A stretch of DNA of 64,000 bases from Phycisphaerales bacterium (GTDB lineage: Bacteria > Planctomycetota > Phycisphaerae > SM23-33): contig JABGPZ010000094.1 in the NCBI GenBank assembly GCA_018644725.1, forward strand, positions 1 through 64,000, written 5' to 3'. Both the position numbers and the translations under genes were made by a program. The notes below the pieces were generated by a model, which was given only the letters and a program-made list of their open reading frames with translations, was not told the DNA's origin and did not search any database. Position 1 is the first letter of the stretch; each line of letters starts with the position of its first letter. Of the stretch, positions 20,047 through 29,431 are shown piece by piece.

Positions 20047-21174
20047 ATGGGCACACCACTTCGAATTTTGGCGCTGGAGGGCTACTACGGCGGGAGTCAC
20101 CGCGCGTTTCTCGATTCCGTGATCGCCGGGAGCTCTCATGCTTGGACGGTGCTTTCCGAGCCTGCGTCGCACTGGAAATGGCGGATGTTTCATTCGTCGA
20201 TCACGCTGGCGGACAAGGCCCGCGCACTGGTCGAGGCGGGGGAAGAGTTTGACGTTTTGTTGTGCGGCGGCATGGTGAACCTCGCCGAGTTTCGCGCGTT
20301 TGCGCCTGCGGACATTTCGTCGCTGCCGTCGGTGTTGTATGTCCACGAAAATCAGATCGCCTATCCGTTGCGCGACGGCCAAAAGCAGGATTACCGCTTC
20401 GGGCTGATTCAGCTCGCGAGCGCACTTGCGGCGGATCGCGTGTGGTTCAACTCCGAGTACAATCGTGCGACGATGCTCGACGGCCTCGCGGCGTGGTTCA
20501 AAACGCTTCCCCCCGCAGGGATGGCCGCGAAGCTTCCGCTCGTGCGCGATCGCAGCGAAATTGTCTATCCCGGTGTGGCGCTGCCGCAGGTGGTGGCGCG
20601 CGACGGGCGAACCGGGCCGCTGCATATTCTCTGGGCGCATCGATGGGAATATGACAAGCAGCCCGCCGTCTTGCTGGGCGCATTGCGCGAGTTGCGCCGG
20701 CGGGGCGTCGAGTTCCGCCTGAGCGTGATCGGCGAGCAGTTCCGCACCCACCCCGGCGAGTTCGAAACGATTCACGCCGAGTTTGCCGAGGCCATTGTGC
20801 GCTGGGGCTATCAGCCGACGCGGGAGGACTATCTCGCGGCATTGGCCGAGGCGGATGTCGCGGTGTCGACGGCGAGTCACGAATTTTTTGGCATTGGCAT
20901 GGTCGAGGCCGCCGGCGCGGGATGCGCGGTGGCACTGCCGGACGATTTGGCCTATCCCGACGTGTTTGGCCGCGAGGAGAATCCCGAGTGGTTCTATCCG
21001 TCGGGTGAGGCGAATGCGCTGGCGAAGATGCTGGCGGGGCTTTCGCCAGAGACGGCGGCAGAGCGAGGCATGGCTGCGCGGCGGCGTGTGGAACGGTACG
21101 AGCTTGCCGCGAGTGTGGCGGCGATGGACAGCAAACTTTTGGCCTTGGCCGAAATGGGGACGACACATGAGTGA
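20047..21174 (+). CDS. DUF3524 glycosyltransferase, tRNA-queuosine mannosyltransferase (QTMAN)-like
   Basis: ILALEGYYGGSHRAFLDSV...WKWRM...PSVLYVHENQIAYP...FNSEYNR N-terminal signature; GT4-like C-terminus. Confidence 0.75.
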   Translation: MGTPLRILALEGYYGGSHRAFLDSVIAGSSHAWTVLSEPASHWKWRMFHSSITLADKARALVEAGEEFDVLLCGGMVNLAEFRAFAPADISSLPSVLYVHENQIAYPLRDGQKQDYRFGLIQLASALAADRVWFNSEYNRATMLDGLAAWFKTLPPAGMAAKLPLVRDRSEIVYPGVALPQVVARDGRTGPLHILWAHRWEYDKQPAVLLGALRELRRRGVEFRLSVIGEQFRTHPGEFETIHAEFAEAIVRWGYQPTREDYLAALAEADVAVSTASHEFFGIGMVEAAGAGCAVALPDDLAYPDVFGREENPEWFYPSGEANALAKMLAGLSPETAAERGMAARRRVERYELAASVAAMDSKLLALAEMGTTHE

Positions 21175-22417
21175 ACCGGAATTTGATTTTGACGTGATTG
21201 TCATCGGCGGCGGCCCGGCCGGTTTGACGGCGGCGATTGCTGCGGCTGAGGCCGGCCGGCGTGTCCTCGTGTTTGAGCGCCTTCAGCGCCCCGGGCGAAA
21301 ACTGCTCGCCACGGGCGGCGGGCGATGCAACCTTACGCGCGATGAAACGCCGAAACAACTCGCGGCCGAATTTGGCCGGCGACGACATTTTATTATGCCT
21401 GCGCTGTGGGGCCTCTCGCCGGAAATGTTGCGCTATTGGCTTGCGGAGATCGGTATCGAGACCGAGGCCGATGAGCAGGGGCGGGTCTATCCCGCGTCGC
21501 ACAAAGCCGTCAATGTGCTGACGGCGTTGATGGATCGTTGCAAAGCGGTGGGGATGGTCTTTCGTTGCGGCGCGAGCGTTGGGGAAATTCGTGTCGACGA
21601 GGGTCGCGCAGTTGGCGTGGTGGATGTGCGCGGCCGGGAGTTTTCGGCCAAGGCGGTCGTTCTGGCGGCGGGCGGAATGTGCATGCCCAAGCTCGGCAGT
21701 GACGGCAGCGGGTTCATGCTGGCAGAGGCGGCGGGCCATTCGTTGTCCGAGCCCGTGCCCGCGCTGGTGTCGCTGGAAACGCGCGAGAAATTCGTGGCTG
21801 ATCTTGCGGGCGTGGTGACGAATTGTCGTGTGCGGCTTGGGCTCAAGGGCCCCGCGGGTGCGCCGCGCGAAGGCGAATTATTGTTCACGCATCGCGGTGT
21901 GTCTGGGCCGGTGATTTTGGATTTGTCCGGCGAGGTTTCCCAGATGCTCGACGAACTTGACGAGGTTGGAATGCGGATCGAACTTGTCGCGGGGATGACG
22001 GCCGAGGCGTGGCGCGAGCAGTTTGCCGCGTGGCGGGAAGCGGCGTCGGCGAAGAGTGTTCGGAAACTTCTCGGCGAGCATCTTGTTCTGCGCTTGGCGG
22101 ATGTGGTGTGCGGGTTGGCGGAGATCGATTCGACGCGCCCCCTGGCGGAAGTTGGCGCCAAGGCGATCCGGCGACTTTGTGAAATTCTCGGCTCGATGGA
22201 ACTCACCATTGTGGACACAGCCGGATTCGACGCGGCGATGGTCACGCGCGGGGGAGTGCGCCTCGGCGAGGTCAACGAAGAAACGCTTGAATCGCGCATC
22301 GTCAATGGCCTGTTTTTCGCGGGCGAAGTGCTCGACATCGCCGGGCCGTGCGGCGGGTACAATCTGACGTGGGCATTCGCCTCGGGCAAGCTCGCGGGAG
22401 AATCCGCAGCGGGGTAA
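21167..22417 (+). CDS. HI0933/YhiN-family NAD(P)/FAD-dependent oxidoreductase
   Basis: VIVIGGGPAGLTAAIAAAEAGRRVLVFER; GRKLLATGGGRCNLT; FFAGEVLDIAGPCGGYNLTWAFASG. ATG overlaps the stop of the upstream gene. Confidence 0.88.
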   Translation: MSEPEFDFDVIVIGGGPAGLTAAIAAAEAGRRVLVFERLQRPGRKLLATGGGRCNLTRDETPKQLAAEFGRRRHFIMPALWGLSPEMLRYWLAEIGIETEADEQGRVYPASHKAVNVLTALMDRCKAVGMVFRCGASVGEIRVDEGRAVGVVDVRGREFSAKAVVLAAGGMCMPKLGSDGSGFMLAEAAGHSLSEPVPALVSLETREKFVADLAGVVTNCRVRLGLKGPAGAPREGELLFTHRGVSGPVILDLSGEVSQMLDELDEVGMRIELVAGMTAEAWREQFAAWREAASAKSVRKLLGEHLVLRLADVVCGLAEIDSTRPLAEVGAKAIRRLCEILGSMELTIVDTAGFDAAMVTRGGVRLGEVNEETLESRIVNGLFFAGEVLDIAGPCGGYNLTWAFASGKLAGESAAG

Positions 22418-23215
22418 CTATTTCGGTTGTTGCGCGGGGTCCTGTTTGTAGAACGCCTTGAATTGTTCGTAGAGATCGGGGTGGAGGCGCAACAGTTGGT
22501 GGGGCTGTTCGAAAAATTCTTCGGTGACCACGGCGAAGAACTCGGCCGGGTTGGTCGCGCCATATTTGTCGAGTGATGATTTGCGGTGTCGCATGGCCGC
22601 GTCGACGAGTTTCTGATATTCCGTGCCAAGCACCCGCGCCCACGGGCCATATTGACGCCGGTCGCCGAGGACCGGTGCGCCGTCGGTTCGGCCGGATTCA
22701 TCGTCGAGTTGGTGCGCGAATTCGTGGAACACCACATTGTGGCCGTCGGCGTCGTTTGCCAGGCCCATCTCGACGTTGCACCAGCTCAGCACGATCGGCC
22801 CGCGGTGCCAGCTTTCGCCGAGGATCGTCGAGTCGCTTTCGATTGCCAGCCCGCCCTCGAAGTGTCGCATCGTGGTGCGCTCGTACTGCTGGGGATAGAC
22901 GAAGATGGACGTCAGCGAGGGGTAGCATCGCGCCTGATTGTCCTCGAAGCCCACCAGCAACATGCACGCGGCGGCCGCGATGGTCACGCGGATCTCGTCG
23001 GTCATCTCCAGGCCGTCGCAGCCGGTGAATTCTTTCTCGGCGAGGAAAATCTGTGTCCAGTCTTCGAGCCGTTTTTGCCCGGCCGTGTCGAGACGGGAAT
23101 AGGCCGGAATCCGTCGCGCGATGATCTCGCGCCAGGCCTCAGAGAAGGGCGCCTGGCGGATCTTTGCCCAGCGGCGCTTGCGGAAGTGATGCGTGATGCG
23201 TTGAATATAGAACAT
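22418..23215 (-). CDS. mtfA: MtfA-family zinc peptidase
   Basis: VVFHEFAHQLDDESGRTDGAP HExxH motif; NPAEFFAVVTEEFFEQP. Confidence 0.88.
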   Translation of the reverse strand: MFYIQRITHHFRKRRWAKIRQAPFSEAWREIIARRIPAYSRLDTAGQKRLEDWTQIFLAEKEFTGCDGLEMTDEIRVTIAAAACMLLVGFEDNQARCYPSLTSIFVYPQQYERTTMRHFEGGLAIESDSTILGESWHRGPIVLSWCNVEMGLANDADGHNVVFHEFAHQLDDESGRTDGAPVLGDRRQYGPWARVLGTEYQKLVDAAMRHRKSSLDKYGATNPAEFFAVVTEEFFEQPHQLLRLHPDLYEQFKAFYKQDPAQQPK

Positions 23216-23221
23216 GCTTCG

Positions 23222-23250
23222 ATGGTAGCGGTTTGGGATTTCGCATGCAA
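23222..23250 (-). promoter_or_regulatory. mtfA promoter (predicted leaderless)
   Basis: On - strand TTGCAT-17 bp-TACCAT-6 nt-ATG(23215). Confidence 0.65.
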
Positions 23251-23255
23251 GCCAA

Positions 23256-23284
23256 TTGCGACGCGGCGCGTGGTTTGGTATGCT
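23256..23284 (+). promoter_or_regulatory. Epimerase promoter (predicted leaderless)
   Basis: TTGCGA-17 bp-TATGCT-6 nt-ATG(23291). Confidence 0.65.
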
Positions 23285-23290
23285 CGGGGG

Positions 23291-24271
23291 ATGAACAATG
23301 CAGCGACAACTCGGACGGTTTTGATTACGGGCGGCGGCGGCTTCATCGGTTCGCACCTCGTCGAGCGGATGCTCGCCGATGGCTGGGCGGTGGTGGTGTT
23401 GGACGATTTTTCCACCGGCCGACGCGAAAACCTTATGGCCGTTGCGGAGTCTGCCGCATTGCAGATTGTCGAAGGGTCGGTGTGTGACGCGCCGCTGGTG
23501 GCCCGGCTGGTCGCCGAGGCCGACGCGGTGGTGCATCTTGCTGCGGCGGTGGGGGTGCGTCTGATCGTCGAGCAACCCGCGCGAACGCTGGAGACGAATA
23601 TTCAAGGCGCGACGAACGTACTCGACGCAGCCGCCGCTGGCGGAACGCGAATTCTGCTGGCGTCGACGAGCGAAGTCTATGGCAAGTCCAGCGCCGTGCC
23701 GTTCACCGAAGAGGCCGACCTGGTTCTCGGCCCGAGCACGCACAGCCGCTGGGGCTATGCGTGCAGCAAGCTCGCGGACGAATTTCTTGCGATGGCATAC
23801 CACGCCCAAAGTGCGCTACCCGTGACGGTCTGCCGACTGTTCAATACGGTCGGCCCGCGCCAGGTCGGGCGCTATGGCATGGTCGTTCCGCGTTTTGTGG
23901 ACTGGGCGCTCGCCGGCAAACCGTTGGAGGTCTATGGCCGCGGCGAACAGACGCGCTGCTTCTGCCACGTCGGTGATACCGTAGAAGCGCTGGCGCGATT
24001 GCTGGCGAATGACGAGGCCGCTGGCGAGGTGGTCAACGTGGGGGCCGACGCGGAAATTTCGATTCTGGATCTCGCTCGGCGCGTGAATGAAAGTACGGAC
24101 AACGCTGCGGGGGTTGTCCATCGCACGGCTGAGGAAGCCTACGGCCGGGACGTCGAAGACATGCAACGCCGCGTACCATCCATCGATAAACTTGAAGCGC
24201 TCACCGCCTTCCGCCCTCAGCGCACTCTCGACGACATCCTTCGCGACGTCATCGCAGAAAAAAAGGGCTAG
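23291..24271 (+). CDS. NAD-dependent epimerase/dehydratase (extended SDR, nucleotide-sugar)
   Basis: TGGGGFIGSHLVERML; HLAAAVGV; YACSKL YxxxK. Confidence 0.9.
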   Translation: MNNAATTRTVLITGGGGFIGSHLVERMLADGWAVVVLDDFSTGRRENLMAVAESAALQIVEGSVCDAPLVARLVAEADAVVHLAAAVGVRLIVEQPARTLETNIQGATNVLDAAAAGGTRILLASTSEVYGKSSAVPFTEEADLVLGPSTHSRWGYACSKLADEFLAMAYHAQSALPVTVCRLFNTVGPRQVGRYGMVVPRFVDWALAGKPLEVYGRGEQTRCFCHVGDTVEALARLLANDEAAGEVVNVGADAEISILDLARRVNESTDNAAGVVHRTAEEAYGRDVEDMQRRVPSIDKLEALTAFRPQRTLDDILRDVIAEKKG

Positions 24272-24338
24272 AAGAACACTCGACAGGCAAGCGTCATTTG
24301 TAAAGAGTCACAGGGTCCCGCGTAGTTCTTTTGGGTGC

Positions 24339-24542
24339 CTAGCAGGCGAATGTCATTTGCTTGGGCACAAAATAGCGGTCGTAGCGGTGGGGGGCTTGGC
24401 CAAAGGCCATGCGCGGCATCTCGAGAATATGAAGATGGTCGAGATACTCTTCGAGGTCGTTCTCGTTGAAGTCGGCCAAAAAGCCCGGCTCGGCGGAGAG
24501 GTTAATCTTCATGATTTCGTCAATCATTTCACGCTTGGTCAT
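24339..24542 (-). CDS. Conserved-looking small protein (67 aa)
   Basis: SD AAGGAGG upstream; MTKREMIDEIMKINLSAEPGFLADFNENDLEEYLDHL. Confidence 0.6.
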   Translation of the reverse strand: MTKREMIDEIMKINLSAEPGFLADFNENDLEEYLDHLHILEMPRMAFGQAPHRYDRYFVPKQMTFAC

Positions 24543-24699
24543 AATCTGATCCTCCTTGTATGGCGCGCATAACATCAATCCTTTGATGTAGCTATGAACT
24601 ATATCGACAGTTTTTCCTGCGGACTTTACAAAAAATGAGTCGCCGTGGAGGGGGTCGGATTGCTTTACGGGGGAGGGGAAAAAGTGTATACTGCGCACC

Positions 24700-25596
24700 A
24701 TGCAATCGGAACCGACATCGACAACCCGAACCTTGGGCGACCTGCTTTCGCCGCTGGCGGCCCAGGCCGAGGCGGCTTTGGCGCAGTATCTTCCCGAAGA
24801 GGCCTCCCCCGAGGCGCTTACGGCGGGAATGCAGTATTGCGTCGAAGGCGGAAAACGGTTGCGCCCTGCACTGGTCTATCTTGCCTACAATGCTTGCGGT
24901 GGCGGCGACGATGAGCTTGCCGCCCGATGCGCAGCCGCGATCGAAATGGTCCACGTCTATTCGCTGGTGCACGACGATTTGCCCGCGATGGACGACGACG
25001 CCTTGCGCCGAGGGCGACCGACGGCGCATGTGAAATTCGGCGAGGCGATGGCGATCCTCATCGGCGACGCGCTTTTGACGCGTGCGATGGCGGCAATTGC
25101 CGAACGCGGGACCGCCTCGGCGGCGCTATGCGTGGCCGAGCTTGCTACGGGCGCGGGATGCTCGGGCATGGTCGCGGGACAGGTTGCAGACATGGAACTT
25201 TGCGAGGTCGCCGACGGGCTCGAAGGCCTCGAATCGATTCATCGTCGCAAAACGGCTGCACTGCTGGTTGCGGCACTGCGCATGGGCGCGTTGGCGGCCG
25301 GCGCGAGCGAAGCTCAGCTTGCCGCGTTGACGACCTATGGCGAAAAACTCGGATTGGCGTTCCAGGTCTTCGACGACCTGCTGGACGTGACGGCCTCGGC
25401 GGCGGAACTCGGAAAAACGCCCGGCAAAGATGCCGCTGGCGGAAAACAGACTATGGCCTCGTTGCTGGGGCTCGACGGCGCGCGCGAATTTGGCGAGCGT
25501 CTCACGGCGGATGCCGTTGCGGCGCTAGCGCCCCTCGGCGGCGCGAGCGAACCCCTGACCTTGCTGGCAGAATACCTCACCACACGGCGGAATTAA
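24700..25596 (+). CDS. ispA: Polyprenyl (farnesyl/geranylgeranyl) diphosphate synthase
   Basis: VHDDLPAMDDD and FQVFDDLLD; adjacent to dxs. Confidence 0.93.
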   Translation: MQSEPTSTTRTLGDLLSPLAAQAEAALAQYLPEEASPEALTAGMQYCVEGGKRLRPALVYLAYNACGGGDDELAARCAAAIEMVHVYSLVHDDLPAMDDDALRRGRPTAHVKFGEAMAILIGDALLTRAMAAIAERGTASAALCVAELATGAGCSGMVAGQVADMELCEVADGLEGLESIHRRKTAALLVAALRMGALAAGASEAQLAALTTYGEKLGLAFQVFDDLLDVTASAAELGKTPGKDAAGGKQTMASLLGLDGAREFGERLTADAVAALAPLGGASEPLTLLAEYLTTRRN

Positions 25597-25600
25597 ATCT

Positions 25601-27490
25601 ATGACGGAACCCAACGACATCACCTCGCAGTTTCCTTGCCCCGACGACCTTCGGGCGATGAGCCTGACCGAACTTCAAGCACTGGCCGAGCGCGTGCGCA
25701 CCATGATCGTGCGGACGGTCTCCTCCAACGGCGGACACCTCGCGAGCAACCTTGGAACGATTGAGATGACCATCGCGCTGCACCGAGTGTTCGACTTTTC
25801 CAAAGATCGTCTGCTCTGGGACGTAGGCCACCAATGCTATGCACACAAGATTCTCACCGGGCGCGGCGAACGGTTTGACACGCTTCGACGCGAAGGCGGC
25901 GTCGGCGGGTTTCCCAGCCCCGACGAAAGCGAGTACGACCTGTTCCACACCGGCCACGCCGGGACGGCGATTTCCACCGCCACTGGCCTCGCCCAGGCCG
26001 ACCAAATGCTTGGCCGCGACAATCGGACCGTGGCCATGGTCGGCGACGCATCCATCGTCAATGGCATGAGCCTGGAAGGGCTCAACAATGCCTCGCTGCT
26101 CAAGCGCCAGTTCCTCGTCGTCCTCAATGACAATTCCATGGCGATTGACAAATCGCGCGGCGCACTCGCCGAGGCGATGGACAAGCTGCGCCTGACGCAC
26201 ACCTATCACGACATTAAGACCTCGACGGAAAAATTCCTCCGCCACATTCCGCTCGGCTCGAACATTTCCGACGCACTGAAACATCTGCGTAGCGGCATCA
26301 AGTCCACGCTGCATACCCCGCGCGTGTTCGAGACGCTGGGCTTTAACTATTTTGGCCCGATCGACGGGCACGACATCGGTTCGCTGATCGGCGTGCTCGA
26401 GCGCGTCGCCGAGCTTGACCGGCCTGTCGTCCTCCACGTTCACACCCAAAAGGGGCGTGGCTGCGCGTATGCCGTGGACGACCCGTGCCGATTCCACTCG
26501 CCCGCCGCCCACTGCATCGAGGGCGAGACGCCCGTGTTCGCCGACAAGAACTATCCCAGTTGGACGTCCGTATTCGCCGACGATCTGATCGCCCAGGCCA
26601 AGCGCGACGAGCGCGTCGTGGCGATCACCGCGGCCATGCCCGACGGGACAGGCCTCGCGAAATTCCGCGAAGTGTTCCCCGAGCGCACCCTCGATGTCGG
26701 CATCGGCGAAGAGCATGGTGTGGCGGTGGCGGCCGGAATGGCCAAGGCCGGACTCAAGCCTGTCGTGGCGATTTACTCGACGTTCATGCAACGCGCATTC
26801 GACCAAGTGTTCCATGAGTGTGCCCTGCAGAAATTGCCCGTAGTGTTCTGTATGGACCGCGCGGGCCTTGTCGGGTCCGACGGCGCGGTGCATCATGGCT
26901 TCAGCGATATCGCGACGATGCGCGTGTTGCCGGGCGTGGCGGTTTGTGCGCCCGCAGATCCGGCCGAACTATCCGCCGTGATGACCTATGCCCTCGCCAG
27001 CGAGACCCCCGTGGCGATTCGCTATCCGCGCGATGAGGCACGATTGGAACTGCCGGGCGAGTGCCCCGCATTTGTGCCCGGCCAGTCGCGCACTCTTCGA
27101 GAGGGCCCCGACGCGACACTGCTGTGCTATGGCACGATGGTCGAAACGGGCCTCATTGCGGCCGAGCGCCTCGCCGAGGACCATGGCCTGAATGTCGCGG
27201 TGGTGAACGCCCGATTCGCCAAGCCCCTCGACCGTGATGAAATCGCCAAGCGCCTCCAGACCTCCGCGCCCTTGTTGACCATCGAAGACCACGCCGTCGT
27301 CGGTGGGTTCGGTTCGGCCGTCCTCGAGGCCGCCAACGAGCTGGGCCTCGACACGTCGCCCATCACCCGTTGCGGCATCAGCGACACCTTTGTCGCCCAC
27401 GCTTCCCGCGATCGGCAACTGTGCGAGGTGGGCCTGGACATCGATTCCATTGTGCAACTCGTTCTCGAAAAAATCGCCCAGACGCGCTAG
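25601..27490 (+). CDS. dxs: 1-deoxy-D-xylulose-5-phosphate synthase
   Basis: Full-length: HLASNLGTIEMTIALH, WDVGHQCYAHKILTGR, MVGDASIVNGMSLEGLNN, DVGIGEEHGVAVAAGMA. Confidence 0.97.
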   Translation: MTEPNDITSQFPCPDDLRAMSLTELQALAERVRTMIVRTVSSNGGHLASNLGTIEMTIALHRVFDFSKDRLLWDVGHQCYAHKILTGRGERFDTLRREGGVGGFPSPDESEYDLFHTGHAGTAISTATGLAQADQMLGRDNRTVAMVGDASIVNGMSLEGLNNASLLKRQFLVVLNDNSMAIDKSRGALAEAMDKLRLTHTYHDIKTSTEKFLRHIPLGSNISDALKHLRSGIKSTLHTPRVFETLGFNYFGPIDGHDIGSLIGVLERVAELDRPVVLHVHTQKGRGCAYAVDDPCRFHSPAAHCIEGETPVFADKNYPSWTSVFADDLIAQAKRDERVVAITAAMPDGTGLAKFREVFPERTLDVGIGEEHGVAVAAGMAKAGLKPVVAIYSTFMQRAFDQVFHECALQKLPVVFCMDRAGLVGSDGAVHHGFSDIATMRVLPGVAVCAPADPAELSAVMTYALASETPVAIRYPRDEARLELPGECPAFVPGQSRTLREGPDATLLCYGTMVETGLIAAERLAEDHGLNVAVVNARFAKPLDRDEIAKRLQTSAPLLTIEDHAVVGGFGSAVLEAANELGLDTSPITRCGISDTFVAHASRDRQLCEVGLDIDSIVQLVLEKIAQTR

Positions 27491-27507
27491 CCGCCAAGGA
27501 CCAGACC

Positions 27508-27762
27508 ATGACCGACCCTTTTGAAGTTGCCTATGATCGTGTGTTTGACACCACCTGTGCTTCCATCGAATCGCGCCGTCACGACGAAGCGAGCTTTAGA
27601 ATTCACGACCTGGAAAAATTGCTCGAGTCACAGTACGTCGCCGAAGGACTGAAGTGGACAGGCCGCAACAGCCCCCAGGAAATCCGCCGCACCGCGACCA
27701 TCGCGGCCTATGAACACGTTCTCGCCGAATGGCGCGCCGAATCTTCCAAGGAGACATCGTGA
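27508..27762 (+). CDS. Small hypothetical protein (84 aa)
   Basis: Close behind dxs; stop overlaps the next GTG start. Confidence 0.6.
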   Translation: MTDPFEVAYDRVFDTTCASIESRRHDEASFRIHDLEKLLESQYVAEGLKWTGRNSPQEIRRTATIAAYEHVLAEWRAESSKETS

Positions 27763-29243
27763 AGAGGATTACGACTCTATTTGCACTGGCCGTGTTGGGC
27801 GTTTCGCCCCTCGCCGCACAGACCTCGCCGGCGGCGATCACCACCGCCGAGCAGTTTTTCGCCCGCGCCCTCAATGACGATTTGCAGTTGCCCATCGTGC
27901 TCGCGACGCTTCGCAGCCGCGGCGGTGCGCCCCTTGAGCCCCTCCTCAAGGCATTCGTTCAGTCCAGCGACAAACGCGTACGCCTCGTGGCCGTGGATGT
28001 GACCGGGGAGATTCTTCCGGCCAAGTTGGCTGCGCCGATTCTGCGTCTGCGCTTTCAGAACGATCGCGTGATGACCGTGCGCGCCAAGGCGTTTGTGGAG
28101 CTGAATCTGATCGAGGCACTCATGGACGAGGACATCAAACTGGCGCTCGCGACAGACGACGAAGAATTGCAGCTCCTCGCCGCCCGGGCCCTTGTGCGTC
28201 GCAAGCAAGTCCCCGCCGCAACCAAACCTCTCGTCGCGCTCACCCGGAGCCGCGACCTCGATACCGAACTGTTCGCACGGATGACGCTCCTTGCAACGGG
28301 CGACACGACGCAGTTCGCGCCGCTGCAAAAGGCCATGAACAATCCGCGTTGCCCGCGCGATACCCGTCAGTTGCTCCTCGCGCAGATTCGCCAGGAATCG
28401 GTTACTGGCGCGCTGAAGCTTCTCGACCGGTTTACAGCGGTGACGTGGTCCCTCGAAACGCGGGCACTGGCGTGGATGGCGATCGCCAAGGTTGACCCCG
28501 CCGCGACGACCAGCCTTGCGCGGGGGATTGCGGGTTGCGACAATCCCGTCCTCCAAATGAACATTCTGCGTCTGTTGGCAACGCGTTCGGACGCGACGAA
28601 ATCGCTGGAGGTCATTGCGAAACGGACCGACTTTCTCGCCACCGTCGCCCGGTACGAACTTGCACGGCCTTCCGGCAAACACGTCGCCGCGCTCTCTGCC
28701 GATGTACTGATCAAGCAGGGCCATCCCGTCGTGCTGGACTATCTCTTCGCGCGCATTGGCGAGGAGGTTGCGGCGTCGCCCAAGCGCGGAGAGTGTTACG
28801 TGCCGCTGTTGGCGAAGTTCATTCGCGCCACGACGATCCACCCCACGCGCATGACCGTCGAACACGTTCGCGCCGCTCGCGCCGCAGAGCTGCTGGGGCG
28901 GGTGGGAACTCCCGCCGCACTGAGCGAGCTTGAGACGTTGCTGACCAAGGACACGTCGATTCCGCGACGGAGCCTGGTGGCCGCAGCGCTCTATCGTTGT
29001 GACAACCAGGCCGTGGCGAAGCTTCTCGGCGGATGTCTCCAGAGCGGTTATCCGCGCGTGCAAACCTACGCCGCGTTGAGCTTGGCCAAGGCGGGCGATC
29101 CGCGCGCACTGAAAGTCCTCACCAAGCTCCAGTCACAGGTCGCCCTCAAAGACGATCTGCGAATCTTGGTGAACTGGTATTTGCTGACATCCAGCAAGAC
29201 GTCCGCAGCAAGCTTCCAGCGCATCGCCAAAGAAATCCGCTGA
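27759..29243 (+). CDS. Secreted HEAT-repeat protein
   Basis: GTG start with AAGGAG SD; signal peptide; repeated helical pairs (QLLAARALVRRKQVPAATKPLVALTRS). Confidence 0.7.
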   Translation: MKRITTLFALAVLGVSPLAAQTSPAAITTAEQFFARALNDDLQLPIVLATLRSRGGAPLEPLLKAFVQSSDKRVRLVAVDVTGEILPAKLAAPILRLRFQNDRVMTVRAKAFVELNLIEALMDEDIKLALATDDEELQLLAARALVRRKQVPAATKPLVALTRSRDLDTELFARMTLLATGDTTQFAPLQKAMNNPRCPRDTRQLLLAQIRQESVTGALKLLDRFTAVTWSLETRALAWMAIAKVDPAATTSLARGIAGCDNPVLQMNILRLLATRSDATKSLEVIAKRTDFLATVARYELARPSGKHVAALSADVLIKQGHPVVLDYLFARIGEEVAASPKRGECYVPLLAKFIRATTIHPTRMTVEHVRAARAAELLGRVGTPAALSELETLLTKDTSIPRRSLVAAALYRCDNQAVAKLLGGCLQSGYPRVQTYAALSLAKAGDPRALKVLTKLQSQVALKDDLRILVNWYLLTSSKTSAASFQRIAKEIR

Positions 29244-29317
29244 CGGCAGCGTAGATCCAGAGCAAAAATTTTTTTCGGTTTCACCGCTCCAGAGGCCCAT
29301 GTTAGGGCCTTGTGGGG

Positions 29318-29345
29318 TTGTCATAGCGGATAGGTTGTGTATAAT
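29318..29345 (+). promoter_or_regulatory. Sigma70-like promoter
   Basis: TTGTCA-16 bp-TATAAT. Confidence 0.6.
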
Positions 29346-29431
29346 TGCCCGAACGATCCGATTAGAGAAAAAAACAAACCCCTTGGCCTTTGAGCTGGTT
29401 CGCCAGCGGAACGATGCAGGAGTATTCACAC

